From Solibacillus isronensis (GTDB lineage Bacteria; Bacillota; Bacilli; Bacillales_A; Planococcaceae), in NCBI RefSeq assembly GCF_023715405.1, contig NZ_JAMBOC010000008.1, positions 1-54,267 of the forward strand: DNA of 54,267 nt. Direction: 5' to 3'. Both the position numbers and the translations under genes were made by a program. Under the pieces are notes generated by a model. The model saw nothing but the letters and a program-made list of their open reading frames with translations. It was not told where the DNA came from and did not search any database. Below are positions 26,391 through 36,327 of the stretch, in pieces (the stretch's first letter is position 1; the number at the start of each line of letters is the position of its first letter).

Positions 26391-29300
26391 ATGAATTTTT
26401 TTTTGCAGACGCAATAATTTGCATCATTTTTTCTACTACATCAAATGGCAGGTGTTTCCCGCACTTATTGTAATCTACTGTAATTACCAGCTGTGTTCCT
26501 TCCATTCCAAAACCGACCGCACGACCAAACTCCATTGATTGCTCAACGATTTGCGCACCGTTTGTATTGGCTGTTCCTTCTTCTGAAAGAATAATAGATA
26601 CAACCTGCTGCTTTTCTTTTATTGAAAGCACATCTGCCTCTTTCGCCCAAACTTTCATACGGGCCACGCGCATCAGACGCTCTGTTTCAACCGGTAAATC
26701 TCCAAAACGGTCTTGCAGTTCATCGATAATTTCCAAATAATCCTCGATGCGTTCCATCGCCTTAATCCGTTTATACATCTGGATTTTCTGGTAGCCATCC
26801 GGAATATACGCGTCTGGAATGTAAGCATCAATATGCAGCATAATCTCTACATCTTGCTTCTCTTCTCTCTTCACACCGGTACGACGTTCTTCAACTGCTT
26901 CTTCCAGCATTTGTGAATACAAATCAAAACCGATTGAATCGATAAAGCCATGCTGCTGAGCACCAAGTAAATTCCCGGCACCACGAATCGATAAGTCACG
27001 CATCGCAATTTTGAAGCCTGATCCTAATTCCGTAAATTCTTTTACTGCCTGCAAACGCTGCTCGGCCACTTCAGTAAGAACTTTATCACGTTCATACATA
27101 AAATACGCATAGGCAATACGATTCGAACGCCCTACACGTCCTCGCAACTGATACAGCTGGGAAAGACCCATACGATCCGCATCATGAACAATTAAAGTAT
27201 TTACATTTGGAATATCTACACCTGTTTCGATAATCGTTGTTGTGACAAGTACATCATACTCACCTTCTATAAACGATAAAATAACCGATTCAAGCTTTGC
27301 CTCTGTCATTTTGCCATGCGCAAAGGCAACTCGTGCATCTGGAACAAGCATCTGAATTTCTTCTACTCTTCTTGTAATATCCTCTACTCGATTATATAAA
27401 TAAAACACTTGTCCACCGCGCGCCATTTCACGTTCAATCGCTTCACGTACAAGCGCTCCGTTATGTTCCATTACATACGTTTGGACAGGGAAGCGGTTTT
27501 GTGGCGGTGTTTCGATAACCGACAGGTCACGCACTCCTACCATTGACATGTGCAGTGTACGCGGAATTGGTGTTGCGGTTAACGTCAGTACATCGACATT
27601 AGTCCGGAGCTGCTTAATCTTCTCTTTATGTGTTACACCAAAACGCTGCTCCTCATCGACGATAAGCAGGCCTAAATCTTGATATACTACATCCTTCGAT
27701 AGAATACGGTGTGTACCTATCACCATATCAACTGTACCTTCTTTTAGGCCTTTTAACGTGTCTGTCTGCTGCTTTTTCGTGCGGAAACGACTAAGCAGTC
27801 CTACATTGATTGCATAGTCTTCAAATCGCTTCGAGATCGTTTCATAGTGCTGTTGCGCCAAAATGGTAGTCGGCACTAAGAAGGCCACTTGCTTGCCATC
27901 TAAAATAGCTTTAAATGCAGCTCGAATGGCAACTTCTGTTTTTCCGTATCCTACATCCCCGCAAACAAGTCGATCCATTGGACGTTCCCGTTCCATATCT
28001 ATTTTCACTTCAGCGATTGTGCGTAACTGATCTTCTGTCTCCTCGTATGGGAAAGCAGCCTCAAAGCTTCGTTGCTCATCGGAATCAGGAGAAAAGGCAT
28101 AACCTTTTTCCGCTTCGCGCTTTGCATAAAGTTTGATTAGATCGTCCGCAATATCCTGTACTGCATTCGAAACTTTCTTATGTGTTTTCTTCCACTCCGT
28201 GCCGCCGAGTTTATGAAGTTTCGGTTCTTTTTCACCTGATGGCACATAACGCTGAATCAGTTCGATTTGATCTACAGGTACATATAACTTATCGTCCTCA
28301 CGGTAGCGTACATGCAAATAATCTTGATGCGTACCATTCACAACAAGTGTTTCGATGCCAATATATTTCCCGATACCATGATGTACGTGTACAACATAAT
28401 CGCCTGATTTAATTTCGGTATATGACTTTATTCGCTCAGCATTTGTCATCTGCTGTGGCCGTGATTTTTTCTTCGCCTGTTGTTTAAAAAGCTCATCATC
28501 CGTAACAACCGCTATTTTCTGTAACGGCAGCTCAAAACCTGACGACAATGCCGTATTGACTAAATAAATACCTGGTTCATCAGCATAACCGATTGTTGAA
28601 GCAATATGATAATCATCCAGTAAATTTTGCATCGCCTTTATCCGGCTTTCAGAATTGGCCGTAAATAACACGACGAACTTTTCATTTGACCAACGTTCAA
28701 TTTCATTTTGCAGTAAAGCAATTTGTCCGTGGAACTGCTGCATCGGTTTACAGGAAATGTTGATTGTCTTTTTAAGAGTAATGCCTGCAAATGTTCTTGT
28801 GAATAATGCGAAATACATTTTCTGCTGTTTCAGCATTGAAAGCACTTCTTTTAATGAATGGGATGGCTTTACATCGTGAAGCATTTTGCCCCCTTCAATC
28901 AATGAAATAAACCATTCATTTTCTTCACGTTCCCAGGCTTCCATTACTTCCTGGATACGGCCCAATTCATCAAATAAAACAAGACCATCCTCTTTAAAGT
29001 AATCACCTAAAAAATACGGCTGTTCAAATAAAAGCGAGCCATATTTTGCAATATGATCCGGCAGATGACCAAGACGCAGCAGCTCAATATCATGTTGAAT
29101 ATTTTGCATGAGCAATTCCTGGGTTTCCTTTTTGCGCACCTTTTTTAAACTAGCTGCCAATGACACTTCCAGGCGTTCTGCAAGTTTTATACGCTCTTCT
29201 TTCGTTAAAAGAAGCTCTGTGGCAGGGAAAATTTTAATTTCATTTAATTTTTCAATTGAACGCTGATTATCGGCGGAAAAGGTACGAATCGAATCCACTT

Positions 29301-29901
29301 CCGTATCAAATAACTCAATACGAATCGGATCTTGTGCATATGGCGGATAAATATCCAAAATTCCGCCGCGCATCGCAAACTCACCTGGTGTTGTAACCAT
29401 TTCACTTCTCGTATAGCCCATTTCGACAAGCTTATCTAACCAAATATTGATGTGGACATCTTGGCCTAAAGAAGTGTAAAGTTCGTATCCAAGCCATTTT
29501 TGAGGTGAGCTTAGCATACTGCGCATACCTGCAACCGGAATAATATAGATTCCGCGTTCCTGATTGACTAAACGCCCTAATGTAGCAATACGCTGTGCAC
29601 GCAGCTCATGGGAAGAAGTCGTCATATTGGCTGCGATAAACTCCTCAGCAGGGTAATAATGAACATGCCCTTCACCAACTAATGCAGTCAAATCATCTAC
29701 TAACTTTTGCGCCTGCAATAGGTTTGAGGACACGATATAAATCGATTTATTTGTCTCTTGATAGATTGTATGAATCAATGCGGGTCTTGCACTTCCCGTT
29801 AACCCCGTAATAAGGTGATCGTTTGCTTGATTCTTTTGAATTTGCTCTATCATATTATCAATCTGTTTATCTTTTTTAAATATTTGATGAATCGTATCCA
29901 C
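26389..29901 (-). CDS. mfd: Transcription-repair coupling factor
   Basis: Removes RNA polymerase stalled at lesions and recruits UvrA. The 1170-residue protein has the UvrB-like N-terminal region (about 1-350), the RNA polymerase interaction domain (around IKSGDYVVHVHHGIGKYIGIE), RecG-like helicase motifs including GDVGYGKTEVA, the DEEQRFG box and TATPIPRTLHMSM, and the C-terminal TRCF domain. The start is a GTG with GAAGGGGG 7 bases upstream. It follows fin, as in B. subtilis. Confidence 0.97.
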   Translation of the reverse strand: MDTIHQIFKKDKQIDNMIEQIQKNQANDHLITGLTGSARPALIHTIYQETNKSIYIVSSNLLQAQKLVDDLTALVGEGHVHYYPAEEFIAANMTTSSHELRAQRIATLGRLVNQERGIYIIPVAGMRSMLSSPQKWLGYELYTSLGQDVHINIWLDKLVEMGYTRSEMVTTPGEFAMRGGILDIYPPYAQDPIRIELFDTEVDSIRTFSADNQRSIEKLNEIKIFPATELLLTKEERIKLAERLEVSLAASLKKVRKKETQELLMQNIQHDIELLRLGHLPDHIAKYGSLLFEQPYFLGDYFKEDGLVLFDELGRIQEVMEAWEREENEWFISLIEGGKMLHDVKPSHSLKEVLSMLKQQKMYFALFTRTFAGITLKKTINISCKPMQQFHGQIALLQNEIERWSNEKFVVLFTANSESRIKAMQNLLDDYHIASTIGYADEPGIYLVNTALSSGFELPLQKIAVVTDDELFKQQAKKKSRPQQMTNAERIKSYTEIKSGDYVVHVHHGIGKYIGIETLVVNGTHQDYLHVRYREDDKLYVPVDQIELIQRYVPSGEKEPKLHKLGGTEWKKTHKKVSNAVQDIADDLIKLYAKREAEKGYAFSPDSDEQRSFEAAFPYEETEDQLRTIAEVKIDMERERPMDRLVCGDVGYGKTEVAIRAAFKAILDGKQVAFLVPTTILAQQHYETISKRFEDYAINVGLLSRFRTKKQQTDTLKGLKEGTVDMVIGTHRILSKDVVYQDLGLLIVDEEQRFGVTHKEKIKQLRTNVDVLTLTATPIPRTLHMSMVGVRDLSVIETPPQNRFPVQTYVMEHNGALVREAIEREMARGGQVFYLYNRVEDITRRVEEIQMLVPDARVAFAHGKMTEAKLESVILSFIEGEYDVLVTTTIIETGVDIPNVNTLIVHDADRMGLSQLYQLRGRVGRSNRIAYAYFMYERDKVLTEVAEQRLQAVKEFTELGSGFKIAMRDLSIRGAGNLLGAQQHGFIDSIGFDLYSQMLEEAVEERRTGVKREEKQDVEIMLHIDAYIPDAYIPDGYQKIQMYKRIKAMERIEDYLEIIDELQDRFGDLPVETERLMRVARMKVWAKEADVLSIKEKQQVVSIILSEEGTANTNGAQIVEQSMEFGRAVGFGMEGTQLVITVDYNKCGKHLPFDVVEKMMQIIASAKKNS

Positions 29902-29985
29902 GTCTAGTCCCCCTTCTCTTTTTCGATAAATGAAAACGGAAATGGAAAAAGCCTTGGCGCAGTTTATGCGACCAAAGCAACTCCT

Positions 29986-30213
29986 CTACTGTAACCATCT
30001 TTTTAACGCATAGTAATCGGGAAACTGACGCAATGAATCTTCACAATGTTCACAAATGCTGTAAACGGTCGTTTCTCCCCGCTCATTTTTTTTAATAAAT
30101 TCATCGATTTCACCTATTTCAAACAAATGAAGCTTTTGAACCGTTTCTTCTGCATCGAAAGGCAAAGTACCAATCTCTACCTCACAATGTCTACAGCGGT
30201 AGCGTACAGGCAT
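29986..30213 (-). CDS. fin: Anti-sigma factor Fin
   Basis: In B. subtilis Fin (YabK) is made under sigma-F and inhibits sigma-F, helping the switch to sigma-G. The 75-residue protein has two CxxC pairs (CRHC at residue 7 and CEHC at residue 54) that should bind zinc, and the usual DYYALKRWLQ end. AAAGGAGG lies 10 bases before the ATG. A sigma-F-type promoter directly upstream agrees with the known regulation. The family is short and divergent, so the call also rests on position between pth and mfd. Confidence 0.9.
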   Translation of the reverse strand: MPVRYRCRHCEVEIGTLPFDAEETVQKLHLFEIGEIDEFIKKNERGETTVYSICEHCEDSLRQFPDYYALKRWLQ

Positions 30214-30249
30214 CTCCCATGGCCTCCTTTAAACACTTATGTATATTAA

Positions 30250-30278
30250 AGTCTAACCATATTTTGATTAATTTATGC
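30250..30278 (-). promoter_or_regulatory. Sigma-F promoter of fin
   Basis: The minus strand has -35 GCATA (30274-30278), a 15-base spacer and -10 GGTTAGACT (30250-30258), matching the sigma-F consensus GYWTA-N15-GGnnAnAnT. The -35 overlaps the pth stop codon. Confidence 0.7.
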
Positions 30279-30836
30279 GCCGTTAAATTTGTTCATCACT
30301 TCTAAAAACGGCTTTGTTAAAGCTGTCTCCACAGCATCACAGCTCTTTTCGACAGCTTCTTTTACAATTGGCTGATCCTCTTTTGAAAATTTGGCCAATA
30401 CGTAATCCGCCACTTTCATACCTGCCGGCGGGCGGCTAACTCCGACACGAATTCGGTTAAATTCCTGTGTCCCTAAGTGCTGAATTAATGACTTAATCCC
30501 GTTATGTCCACCAGCACTTCCTTTGCCGCGTAATCTTAACTTACCCGTTTCCAGATCTAAATCATCATAAATAACAATAATATCTTCAATTTCTATATCA
30601 AAATAATCCATTAGAGGTCTAACACATTCTCCTGATAAGTTCATATATGTTAGCGGCTTCAATAAAATGACTTTTCCTTCAGGACGATGAACCGTTGCAT
30701 ACATACCATTAAATTTAGTTTGATTTAATGGTGCGTTCCACCGATTGGCTAATTCATCAATCACATCAAAACCTATATTATGGCGTGTATGTTCATATGG
30801 TTTTCCCGGATTTCCTAAACCAATAATTAATTTCAC
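30273..30836 (-). CDS. pth: Peptidyl-tRNA hydrolase
   Basis: Recycles peptidyl-tRNA released by drop-off (spoVC in B. subtilis). The 187-residue protein shows [21 protein letters not shown] with the catalytic His, the [12 protein letters not shown] motif, [17 protein letters not shown] and [21 protein letters not shown]. The GTG start gives the family-like [11 protein letters not shown]; an ATG four codons earlier abuts the AAGGA box and is the alternative. It lies upstream of fin, and an MFS gene separates it from rplY. Confidence 0.95.
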   Translation of the reverse strand: MKLIIGLGNPGKPYEHTRHNIGFDVIDELANRWNAPLNQTKFNGMYATVHRPEGKVILLKPLTYMNLSGECVRPLMDYFDIEIEDIIVIYDDLDLETGKLRLRGKGSAGGHNGIKSLIQHLGTQEFNRIRVGVSRPPAGMKVADYVLAKFSKEDQPIVKEAVEKSCDAVETALTKPFLEVMNKFNGA

Positions 30837-30908
30837 TAGTAATCGCATCCTTTTTCTCTAATCGCCTTTATTTTATCATATATGCTCCTGAAAAGTATGT
30901 ATCGTCCT

Positions 30909-32120
30909 CTAGTATTGTGCCAATGATTTCTCGCGCATTTTCCTTACAATGAAGAGCACTAAGAAGCCTACTGCTGCGAAAAAGCGAACTGCTGTCGATA
31001 AATACATCGCTGTTTCCATCGAGTATGTTTCGAGCAGCCAAATTCCGATCTGTGGAGAAGAAAATGCGATGACTGCCAGCAGCACATTATAAGTTGTAAT
31101 ACAATATGTACGGACTTCCTGCGGTGAATTTTCCAGCAATAAATTAAATAATATTAAAACCGTTCCTGAAACAAACAAACCGGAAAGAAAGGACATCGCG
31201 ACTAAATAATACAGGTTAGTCGATAAAACCATCAGTAATGGTGCTGTCGACATACCAAAAGCAACCCAGACGAATACACTCATATTGCCATATTTTTGCG
31301 ACCATTTACGCCAAAGAGAAAACGAAATAATTTGGGCAATCATATTTGCCACATTGAACATACTAATCCAGAAGATTGTTGCTTCTGCATAACGAACATT
31401 ATAAATATTAAAAACACCCCATGCCATTTGCCAGCCAAAGTTAAAAACGAGCGCAACAATTAAAAACAGGACATATTTATTGTTTTTAAAAATTGACCAA
31501 TCCATTGCACGTTTCTTTTCTACATTCAGTTCACGTGCCGGTTCATCATGCTTTAATAAAAAATACAGTTCAACAACCCCGACAACGAACGTAAACATAA
31601 ATAGTATTTGATAAGCTATCCGATTAGCGGTCATGTCTTTCATAACAATGCCAATCGTTAATGTAACAAATAGGCCTACAACTGTCAGCAAGCGATTACG
31701 GTCACTGAAAAACTGCGCTCGACGCGTTTCCTCAATAATATTGCCGATAAAAGACTGCCAGCCCATATTAGCCATCGTATTCGGTACACTCATCGCAGCA
31801 ATCAGGCCAAGCAGCAACCATGAACCAAAACTGCCTGGTACATAACTAATAAAGGCAATTAGCAGGAAAACAAAGCGTGCTGCCAATACGGAGAAAGCAA
31901 CGAGCCTTTTTTGTTCGAATGCACGGTTTAGTAAAATGGCAGCCGGCAACGTCATTAGCAATGTAATTAAAGGTGGCAAAGAACTGATCAACCCGACCTG
32001 ATAATTTGTCGCACCAAGAATCGTCATTGCAAAAATCGGAATGTAGCTGTTTGAAGTATTTTGTGCAACAGCAGATGCCATCCCATGGTAAATACTCATT
32101 TTTTCATTATGTGTTCTCAT
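30909..32120 (-). CDS. MFS transporter of unknown substrate
   Basis: A 403-residue major facilitator with 12 predicted membrane helices in two halves, separated by a charged loop (KHDEPARELNVEKKRAMDWS, about residue 195-215). The N-terminal half has PLITLLMTLPAAILLNR and a cytoplasmic loop with FFSDRNRLL. I cannot assign a substrate. AGAGG lies 5 bases before the ATG. The gene is absent from this place in B. subtilis, where rplY and pth are neighbours. It has its own promoter with an overlapping Spo0A-box sequence. Confidence 0.85.
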   Translation of the reverse strand: MRTHNEKMSIYHGMASAVAQNTSNSYIPIFAMTILGATNYQVGLISSLPPLITLLMTLPAAILLNRAFEQKRLVAFSVLAARFVFLLIAFISYVPGSFGSWLLLGLIAAMSVPNTMANMGWQSFIGNIIEETRRAQFFSDRNRLLTVVGLFVTLTIGIVMKDMTANRIAYQILFMFTFVVGVVELYFLLKHDEPARELNVEKKRAMDWSIFKNNKYVLFLIVALVFNFGWQMAWGVFNIYNVRYAEATIFWISMFNVANMIAQIISFSLWRKWSQKYGNMSVFVWVAFGMSTAPLLMVLSTNLYYLVAMSFLSGLFVSGTVLILFNLLLENSPQEVRTYCITTYNVLLAVIAFSSPQIGIWLLETYSMETAMYLSTAVRFFAAVGFLVLFIVRKMREKSLAQY

Positions 32121-32162
32121 AAAGTCCTCTAATTTTTCTTAATATTTACTCATCTCCATATT

Positions 32163-32191
32163 ATTATACTTATTTTCTTTCGTATGTCGAA
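32163..32191 (-). promoter_or_regulatory. MFS gene promoter overlapped by a 0A-box sequence
   Basis: The minus strand has -35 TCGACA (32185-32190), 16 bases and a perfect -10 TATAAT (32163-32168). The plus strand at 32185-32191 reads TGTCGAA, a perfect 0A box covering the -35. Confidence 0.5.
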
Positions 32192-32205
32192 GTATTTTTT
32201 TACAT

Positions 32206-32233
32206 TAAAAAACCGCTCTATATAATAGAGCGG
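32206..32233 (-). terminator. rplY terminator
   Basis: A perfect 8-bp CCGCTCTA/TAGAGCGG stem (32213-32220 with 32226-32233) runs into a U6 tract on the minus strand, 13 bases after the rplY stop. Confidence 0.92.
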
Positions 32234-32246
32234 CCTGTCCAATTGC

Positions 32247-32900
32247 TTAATTTTCTCTACCTGGTTTTTCAGGCGATAATTTTTCTCCCGTTGCATCAAG
32301 ATCATCGGCTGTTACATTATCTGCATCTGCATCAACATCTTCAACTGGTGCTGCTGGCGGTGTTACCGTTGCTAATGTATAGTCATCATTATCTACAATT
32401 GTAAAGGCTGTAAATTGATCACGAACATTACCCACAGATAACGATTCACCAACTGCTAATTCGGATACATCGATTTCAATTGTGTCTGGAATTTCACTTG
32501 GCTTCACTTTAATTTTCAATGTATGGTTAGGTTGAGTAATTACTCCACCTTCTTTTACACCAACTGAAGTTCCGATAAATGCGATTGGAACATCCACTTC
32601 GAGTTCTTCTTTCATATTGATAGCAAGGAAGTCAACGTGCTTCACATGTCCTTTTAGTGCATCACGCTGGATATCAGTAAGTACTGCATTTACTCTTTTC
32701 CCGCCTACTTCAATTTTAAACACGCTTGTTGAACCATATGTTTGAACTGCTTTAGCAGTGTCTCTATAATCCAACGAAATTGGTGTTGTTTCAGTTTCAT
32801 AGCCATACAGCACACCTGCCAGTTGGCCTTCTTTTCTAAGTTGGGTTAATAACGAACGTTTCCCAGTTTCTCGCTTCGTTGCTTGTAATACTGTAGTCAT
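32247..32900 (-). CDS. rplY: Ribosomal protein bL25 (general stress protein Ctc)
   Basis: 5S-rRNA-binding ribosomal protein of the CTC type. The 217-residue protein has an N-terminal L25 domain (residues 4-92, RKEGQLAGVLYGYE, VKHVDFLAI) and a C-terminal beta domain (about 100-185), then an acidic tail with DVDADADNVTADD. AAGGGGG lies 10 bases before the ATG. In B. subtilis ctc is the classic sigma-B-controlled gene, and a sigma-B-like promoter is present here. It follows prs after a terminator. Confidence 0.95.
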   Translation of the reverse strand: MTTVLQATKRETGKRSLLTQLRKEGQLAGVLYGYETETTPISLDYRDTAKAVQTYGSTSVFKIEVGGKRVNAVLTDIQRDALKGHVKHVDFLAINMKEELEVDVPIAFIGTSVGVKEGGVITQPNHTLKIKVKPSEIPDTIEIDVSELAVGESLSVGNVRDQFTAFTIVDNDDYTLATVTPPAAPVEDVDADADNVTADDLDATGEKLSPEKPGREN

Positions 32901-32939
32901 ATTCCATCGTCCCCCTTAAATAATTATACAAAGATACAT

Positions 32940-32965
32940 TTACCCTATCTTTGTCCACCCTAAAC
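32940..32965 (-). promoter_or_regulatory. Sigma-B promoter of rplY (ctc)
   Basis: The minus strand has GTTTAG (32960-32965), 14 bases, GGGTAA (32940-32945), matching 10 of 12 positions of GTTTAA-N12-14-GGGTAT. It lies 40 bases before the start codon. The same promoter class drives B. subtilis ctc. Confidence 0.7.
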
Positions 32966-33016
32966 ATAATAAATTGTCAGATTTTTTGCAAATATTTGCA
33001 TATAAAGCTACTATGA

Positions 33017-33058
33017 AATAAAAAAACAGCCTAGGAAATAAAATTCCCAAGCTGTTTT
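33017..33058 (-). terminator. prs terminator
   Basis: An 8-bp AAAACAGC/GCTGTTTT stem (33023-33030 with 33051-33058), with a partly paired interior, runs into a U-rich tail on the minus strand, 8 bases after the prs stop. Confidence 0.85.
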
Positions 33059-33066
33059 GCTATTGA

Positions 33067-34026
33067 TTAGTCGAATAACGTACTAACAGATTTATTTTCA
33101 TAAATACGAGAGATTGCATCTGCCATTAATTTCGCAACTGATAATTGCTGAATTTTTGGAGAAAGTTTTTCTTCAGATAATTGAATTGTGTTTGTTACAA
33201 CTAATTCTTTAATTGGAGAATTTTCAATACGCTCAATTGCTGGACCTGATAATACAGGGTGTGAACAACATGCGTAAACTTCTTTAGCACCGCTCTTAAT
33301 TAATGCCTCTGCACCAATCGTAATCGTACCGGCCGTATCGATAATATCATCGATTAAAATACATACTTTACCATCTACATTACCAACAATGTTCATTACT
33401 TCTGCCACGTTTGGTTTTGGACGACGCTTATCAATAATAGCAATCGGAGCTTTTAAGCGCTCTGCCAATTTACGCGCACGTGTTACACCACCATGGTCTG
33501 GAGAAACAATAACTAATTCCTCTTCATTAAATCCTTTTGTTCCGAAATGTTCGGCAAGTAGCGGTACAGCCACTAAATGGTCGATTAAAATATCAAAGAA
33601 ACCTTGAATTTGAGGTGCGTGTAGATCCAATACAATTACACGAGTTGCACCGGCAGTTTCAAGTAAGTTTGCTACTAATTTAGCAGTGATTGGTTCACGC
33701 GCTTTTGCTTTACGGTCTTGACGTGCATAGCCATAGTAAGGCATAACAACGTTTACTGTACGAGCAGAAGCACGTTTAACAGCATCAATCATAATTAAAA
33801 GTTCCATTAAATGCTCGTTAACAGGTGCAGAAGTAGATTGAACGATAAATACATCCATTCCTCGAATACTTTCTTCAATGCTAATTTGGACTTCTCCATC
33901 ACTGAAGTGTTTAACAGATGATTTCCCTAGTTCTAGACCCATTTCATCGGCAATCTCTTTGGCAAGTGGATTGTTAGAATTTAATGAGAAGATTTTTAAT
34001 TTTGAGTCAGCGTATTGATACGGCAT
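33067..34026 (-). CDS. prs: Ribose-phosphate pyrophosphokinase
   Basis: Makes PRPP from ribose 5-phosphate and ATP for nucleotide, histidine and tryptophan synthesis. The 319-residue protein has the catalytic flexible-loop motif [33 protein letters not shown], the KRRP segment and the PRPP loop [20 protein letters not shown] lies 5 bases before the ATG. It follows glmU by 26 bases in one operon, as in B. subtilis. Confidence 0.98.
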   Translation of the reverse strand: MPYQYADSKLKIFSLNSNNPLAKEIADEMGLELGKSSVKHFSDGEVQISIEESIRGMDVFIVQSTSAPVNEHLMELLIMIDAVKRASARTVNVVMPYYGYARQDRKAKAREPITAKLVANLLETAGATRVIVLDLHAPQIQGFFDILIDHLVAVPLLAEHFGTKGFNEEELVIVSPDHGGVTRARKLAERLKAPIAIIDKRRPKPNVAEVMNIVGNVDGKVCILIDDIIDTAGTITIGAEALIKSGAKEVYACCSHPVLSGPAIERIENSPIKELVVTNTIQLSEEKLSPKIQQLSVAKLMADAISRIYENKSVSTLFD

Positions 34027-34052
34027 GATGGCCTCCTGTATTTTAGTTAATT

Positions 34053-35423
34053 TTATTTTGAATTTAATTTACTCACATAGCCTAATTTATTTTCCTGACG
34101 AGCACGTGCAATCGCCAATGCATCTTCCGGAACTTCTTTAGTAATTGTTGATCCTGCAGCAATGAAAGAACCTTTTTTCAATGTTACCGGAGCAACTAAG
34201 TTCGAATTACATCCAATGAATACATCGTCTTCAATAGTTGTTTTATATTTGTTTTTACCGTCATAGTTAACAGTAATTGAACCGCAGCCAATATTTACGT
34301 TACTGCCGACTTCTGCATCGCCAATATAGCTTAAATGAGACACTTTCGTATCATCACCTAACGTACTCTTCTTCACTTCAACGAAATTACCAATTTTCAC
34401 ATGGTTTCCTAATGAAGATTCCGGACGTAAATGTGCAAACGGACCTACTGCTGTTTCGTTGCCGACTTGGCTGTTTAGCACAACTGAACTATGAATCGTT
34501 GTTGCACTACCAATTTGACTGTCCACAATATGACTATTCGGACCAATTTTACAATCTTCACCAATAACCGTTTTTCCTTCAATGATCACTCCAGGTAAAA
34601 GAACCGTATCACTTCCGATTACTGCGTCTGCACTAATATGTGTAGAAATCGGATTAATAATCGTTACACCGTTGCGCATATGACGTTCGTTAATACGTGC
34701 ACGCATAAGCTCCTCTGCTTGAGACAGTGCAAAGCGGTCATTTACGCCTAGCGTTTCATCAAAGTTTTCTGTTACATATGCTGCAACTGTTTCACCTTGC
34801 TTTTGTAAAATTTCAATAACATCCGGTAAATAGAATTCACCTTGTGCATTTTCATTTTTAACGAGCTTAAGTGCTTCAAACAATGCTTCATTATCAAAGC
34901 AGTATGTGCCTGTATTAATTTCTTTCACAAGCTGCTGTTCAGATGTAGCATCTTTTTGTTCAACAATTTGCGACACTTGTCCATGTTCGTTACGTAAAAT
35001 ACGACCATAGCCAGTCGGGTCATCTGTAACCGCTGTCAAAATAGTTGCTTTTGCATTTTGAGATACATGTTGATCAAGCAGTGCCTGCATTGTTTCAGGG
35101 CGAATTAAAGGAGTATCACCACATACGACAAGTGTAGTTCCGCTAAGACCGCTTAAAATCGGCTCAGCTTGCTGAACTGCATGCGCTGTACCTAGTTGTT
35201 CTTCTTGTAAAACATACTCACTCTTATTTCCAAGTGTTTCTTTTACCAGCTCTGCACCATGTCCTACAACAGTTACGACACGCTCAACATTTAATGAACT
35301 GATATGATCGATTACATGTTCCACCATTGGCTTTCCGCATACTGGGTGAAGCACTTTATATAATTTGGACTTCATTCGTGTACCTTGACCAGCCGCTAGC
35401 ACGACCGCAAAAATATTCGTCAT
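34053..35423 (-). CDS. glmU: Bifunctional UDP-GlcNAc pyrophosphorylase/GlcN-1-P acetyltransferase
   Basis: Makes UDP-GlcNAc for peptidoglycan and teichoic acid. The 456-residue protein has the N-terminal uridylyltransferase domain ([27 protein letters not shown]) and a left-handed beta-helix acetyltransferase domain from about residue 250 with hexapeptide repeats and the [19 protein letters not shown] and [10 protein letters not shown] active-site stretches. GGAGG lies 8 bases before the ATG. Confidence 0.98.
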   Translation of the reverse strand: MTNIFAVVLAAGQGTRMKSKLYKVLHPVCGKPMVEHVIDHISSLNVERVVTVVGHGAELVKETLGNKSEYVLQEEQLGTAHAVQQAEPILSGLSGTTLVVCGDTPLIRPETMQALLDQHVSQNAKATILTAVTDDPTGYGRILRNEHGQVSQIVEQKDATSEQQLVKEINTGTYCFDNEALFEALKLVKNENAQGEFYLPDVIEILQKQGETVAAYVTENFDETLGVNDRFALSQAEELMRARINERHMRNGVTIINPISTHISADAVIGSDTVLLPGVIIEGKTVIGEDCKIGPNSHIVDSQIGSATTIHSSVVLNSQVGNETAVGPFAHLRPESSLGNHVKIGNFVEVKKSTLGDDTKVSHLSYIGDAEVGSNVNIGCGSITVNYDGKNKYKTTIEDDVFIGCNSNLVAPVTLKKGSFIAAGSTITKEVPEDALAIARARQENKLGYVSKLNSK

Positions 35424-35460
35424 ATTACAAGTCCTCCATTTTAGCTCTTTTTCTCTTATG

Positions 35461-35489
35461 ACTATAAAGCAATTTCATAATCTTTTCAA
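35461..35489 (-). promoter_or_regulatory. glmU-prs promoter
   Basis: The minus strand has TTGAAA (35484-35489), 17 bases, TATAGT (35461-35466), 38 bases before the glmU start. A terminator after spoVG makes a separate promoter necessary. Confidence 0.55.
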
Positions 35490-35667
35490 GGTATTCAGAC
35501 TTGACAAATGTTTGAATTTAAAATATCTATAATAGTTTGACACATTTTCTTTTGTGTACTAATTCAGCAAAATTTTACGTTAAAAAGTAAATAATCAGTA
35601 TATTTTCGACCTTATTGTTCTTTTTACTTTTCTGTTATAGAACATTTCTGCGTAGAAAATAATTCAT

Positions 35668-35699
35668 AAAAAAAAGAGCCCCCTCATATGAGTGACCCT
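35668..35699 (-). terminator. spoVG terminator
   Basis: An imperfect hairpin centred on the palindrome CTCATATGAG is followed by U8 on the minus strand, 9 bases after the spoVG stop. Confidence 0.7.
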
Positions 35700-35707
35700 A
35701 ATTAATA

Positions 35708-36007
35708 TTAAACATTCACTTCTTCAAGCTCCAAGGTTTCCTCTGTATTTTCCTCAGCAGATGCATGGAAAGCTTCCAAAACGATTTCTTGAATTTTATT
35801 GCGCGTATTCGAATTAATCGGATGTGCAATATCGCGGAATTCGCCATCTGGTGTTCTTTTGCTAGGCATAGCTACAAATAAACCAGTATTTCCATCAATT
35901 ACACGAATATCATGGATGACAAATTCATCATCTAGCGTAATTGAGGCAATTGCACGCATACGTCCTTCTGTTTGAACACGTCGTAGTCTTACGTCAGTTA
36001 CTTCCAT
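35708..36007 (-). CDS. spoVG: RNA-binding regulator SpoVG
   Basis: A site-specific nucleic-acid-binding regulator, required in B. subtilis for correct septation and cortex formation. The 99-residue protein is the full family core ([55 protein letters not shown]) followed by an acidic tail. GGGGGT lies 7 bases before the ATG. It is preceded by a sigma-H-type promoter and followed by a terminator, so it is regulated apart from ridA and glmU. Confidence 0.97.
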   Translation of the reverse strand: MEVTDVRLRRVQTEGRMRAIASITLDDEFVIHDIRVIDGNTGLFVAMPSKRTPDGEFRDIAHPINSNTRNKIQEIVLEAFHASAEENTEETLELEEVNV

Positions 36008-36045
36008 TATTTATACCCCCTGTAGTTTGATGCGTAATCTTTAGT

Positions 36046-36072
36046 ATTCGGGATGAAAGAATATAATCCTTC
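36046..36072 (-). promoter_or_regulatory. Sigma-H promoter of spoVG
   Basis: The minus strand has GAAGGATTA (36064-36072), an 11-base spacer and CCCGAAT (36046-36052), matching RnAGGAWWW-N11-12-RnnGAAT except for one position. B. subtilis spoVG is a classic sigma-H gene. Confidence 0.65.
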
Positions 36073-36241
36073 TATCATCCAGTAAATTTCTAAAAATACA
36101 TCATTTATCAATAGAATACAATATAATGTAATTTTTTTCTATCTACAATTTTTATAATTATTAAAATAAACTAAATATTCTACTTATTTATGAGATTTTT
36201 CTTAATAACTGCTGTAAATAGAGTCAAAATATTTTTTTAGT

Positions 36242-36285
36242 AAAAAAAATCCACGTCTTTTCTATAATTAGAAAGCCGTGGATTT
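36242..36285 (-). terminator. ridA terminator
   Basis: A 9-bp AAATCCACG/CGTGGATTT outer stem (36247-36255 with 36277-36285) with an inner CTTTTCTA/TAGAAAG stem runs into U8 on the minus strand. Confidence 0.9.
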
Positions 36286-36327
36286 AAGCTATAAACAAGT
36301 TTATTCAAAATTAGAACTAAGAAATTA

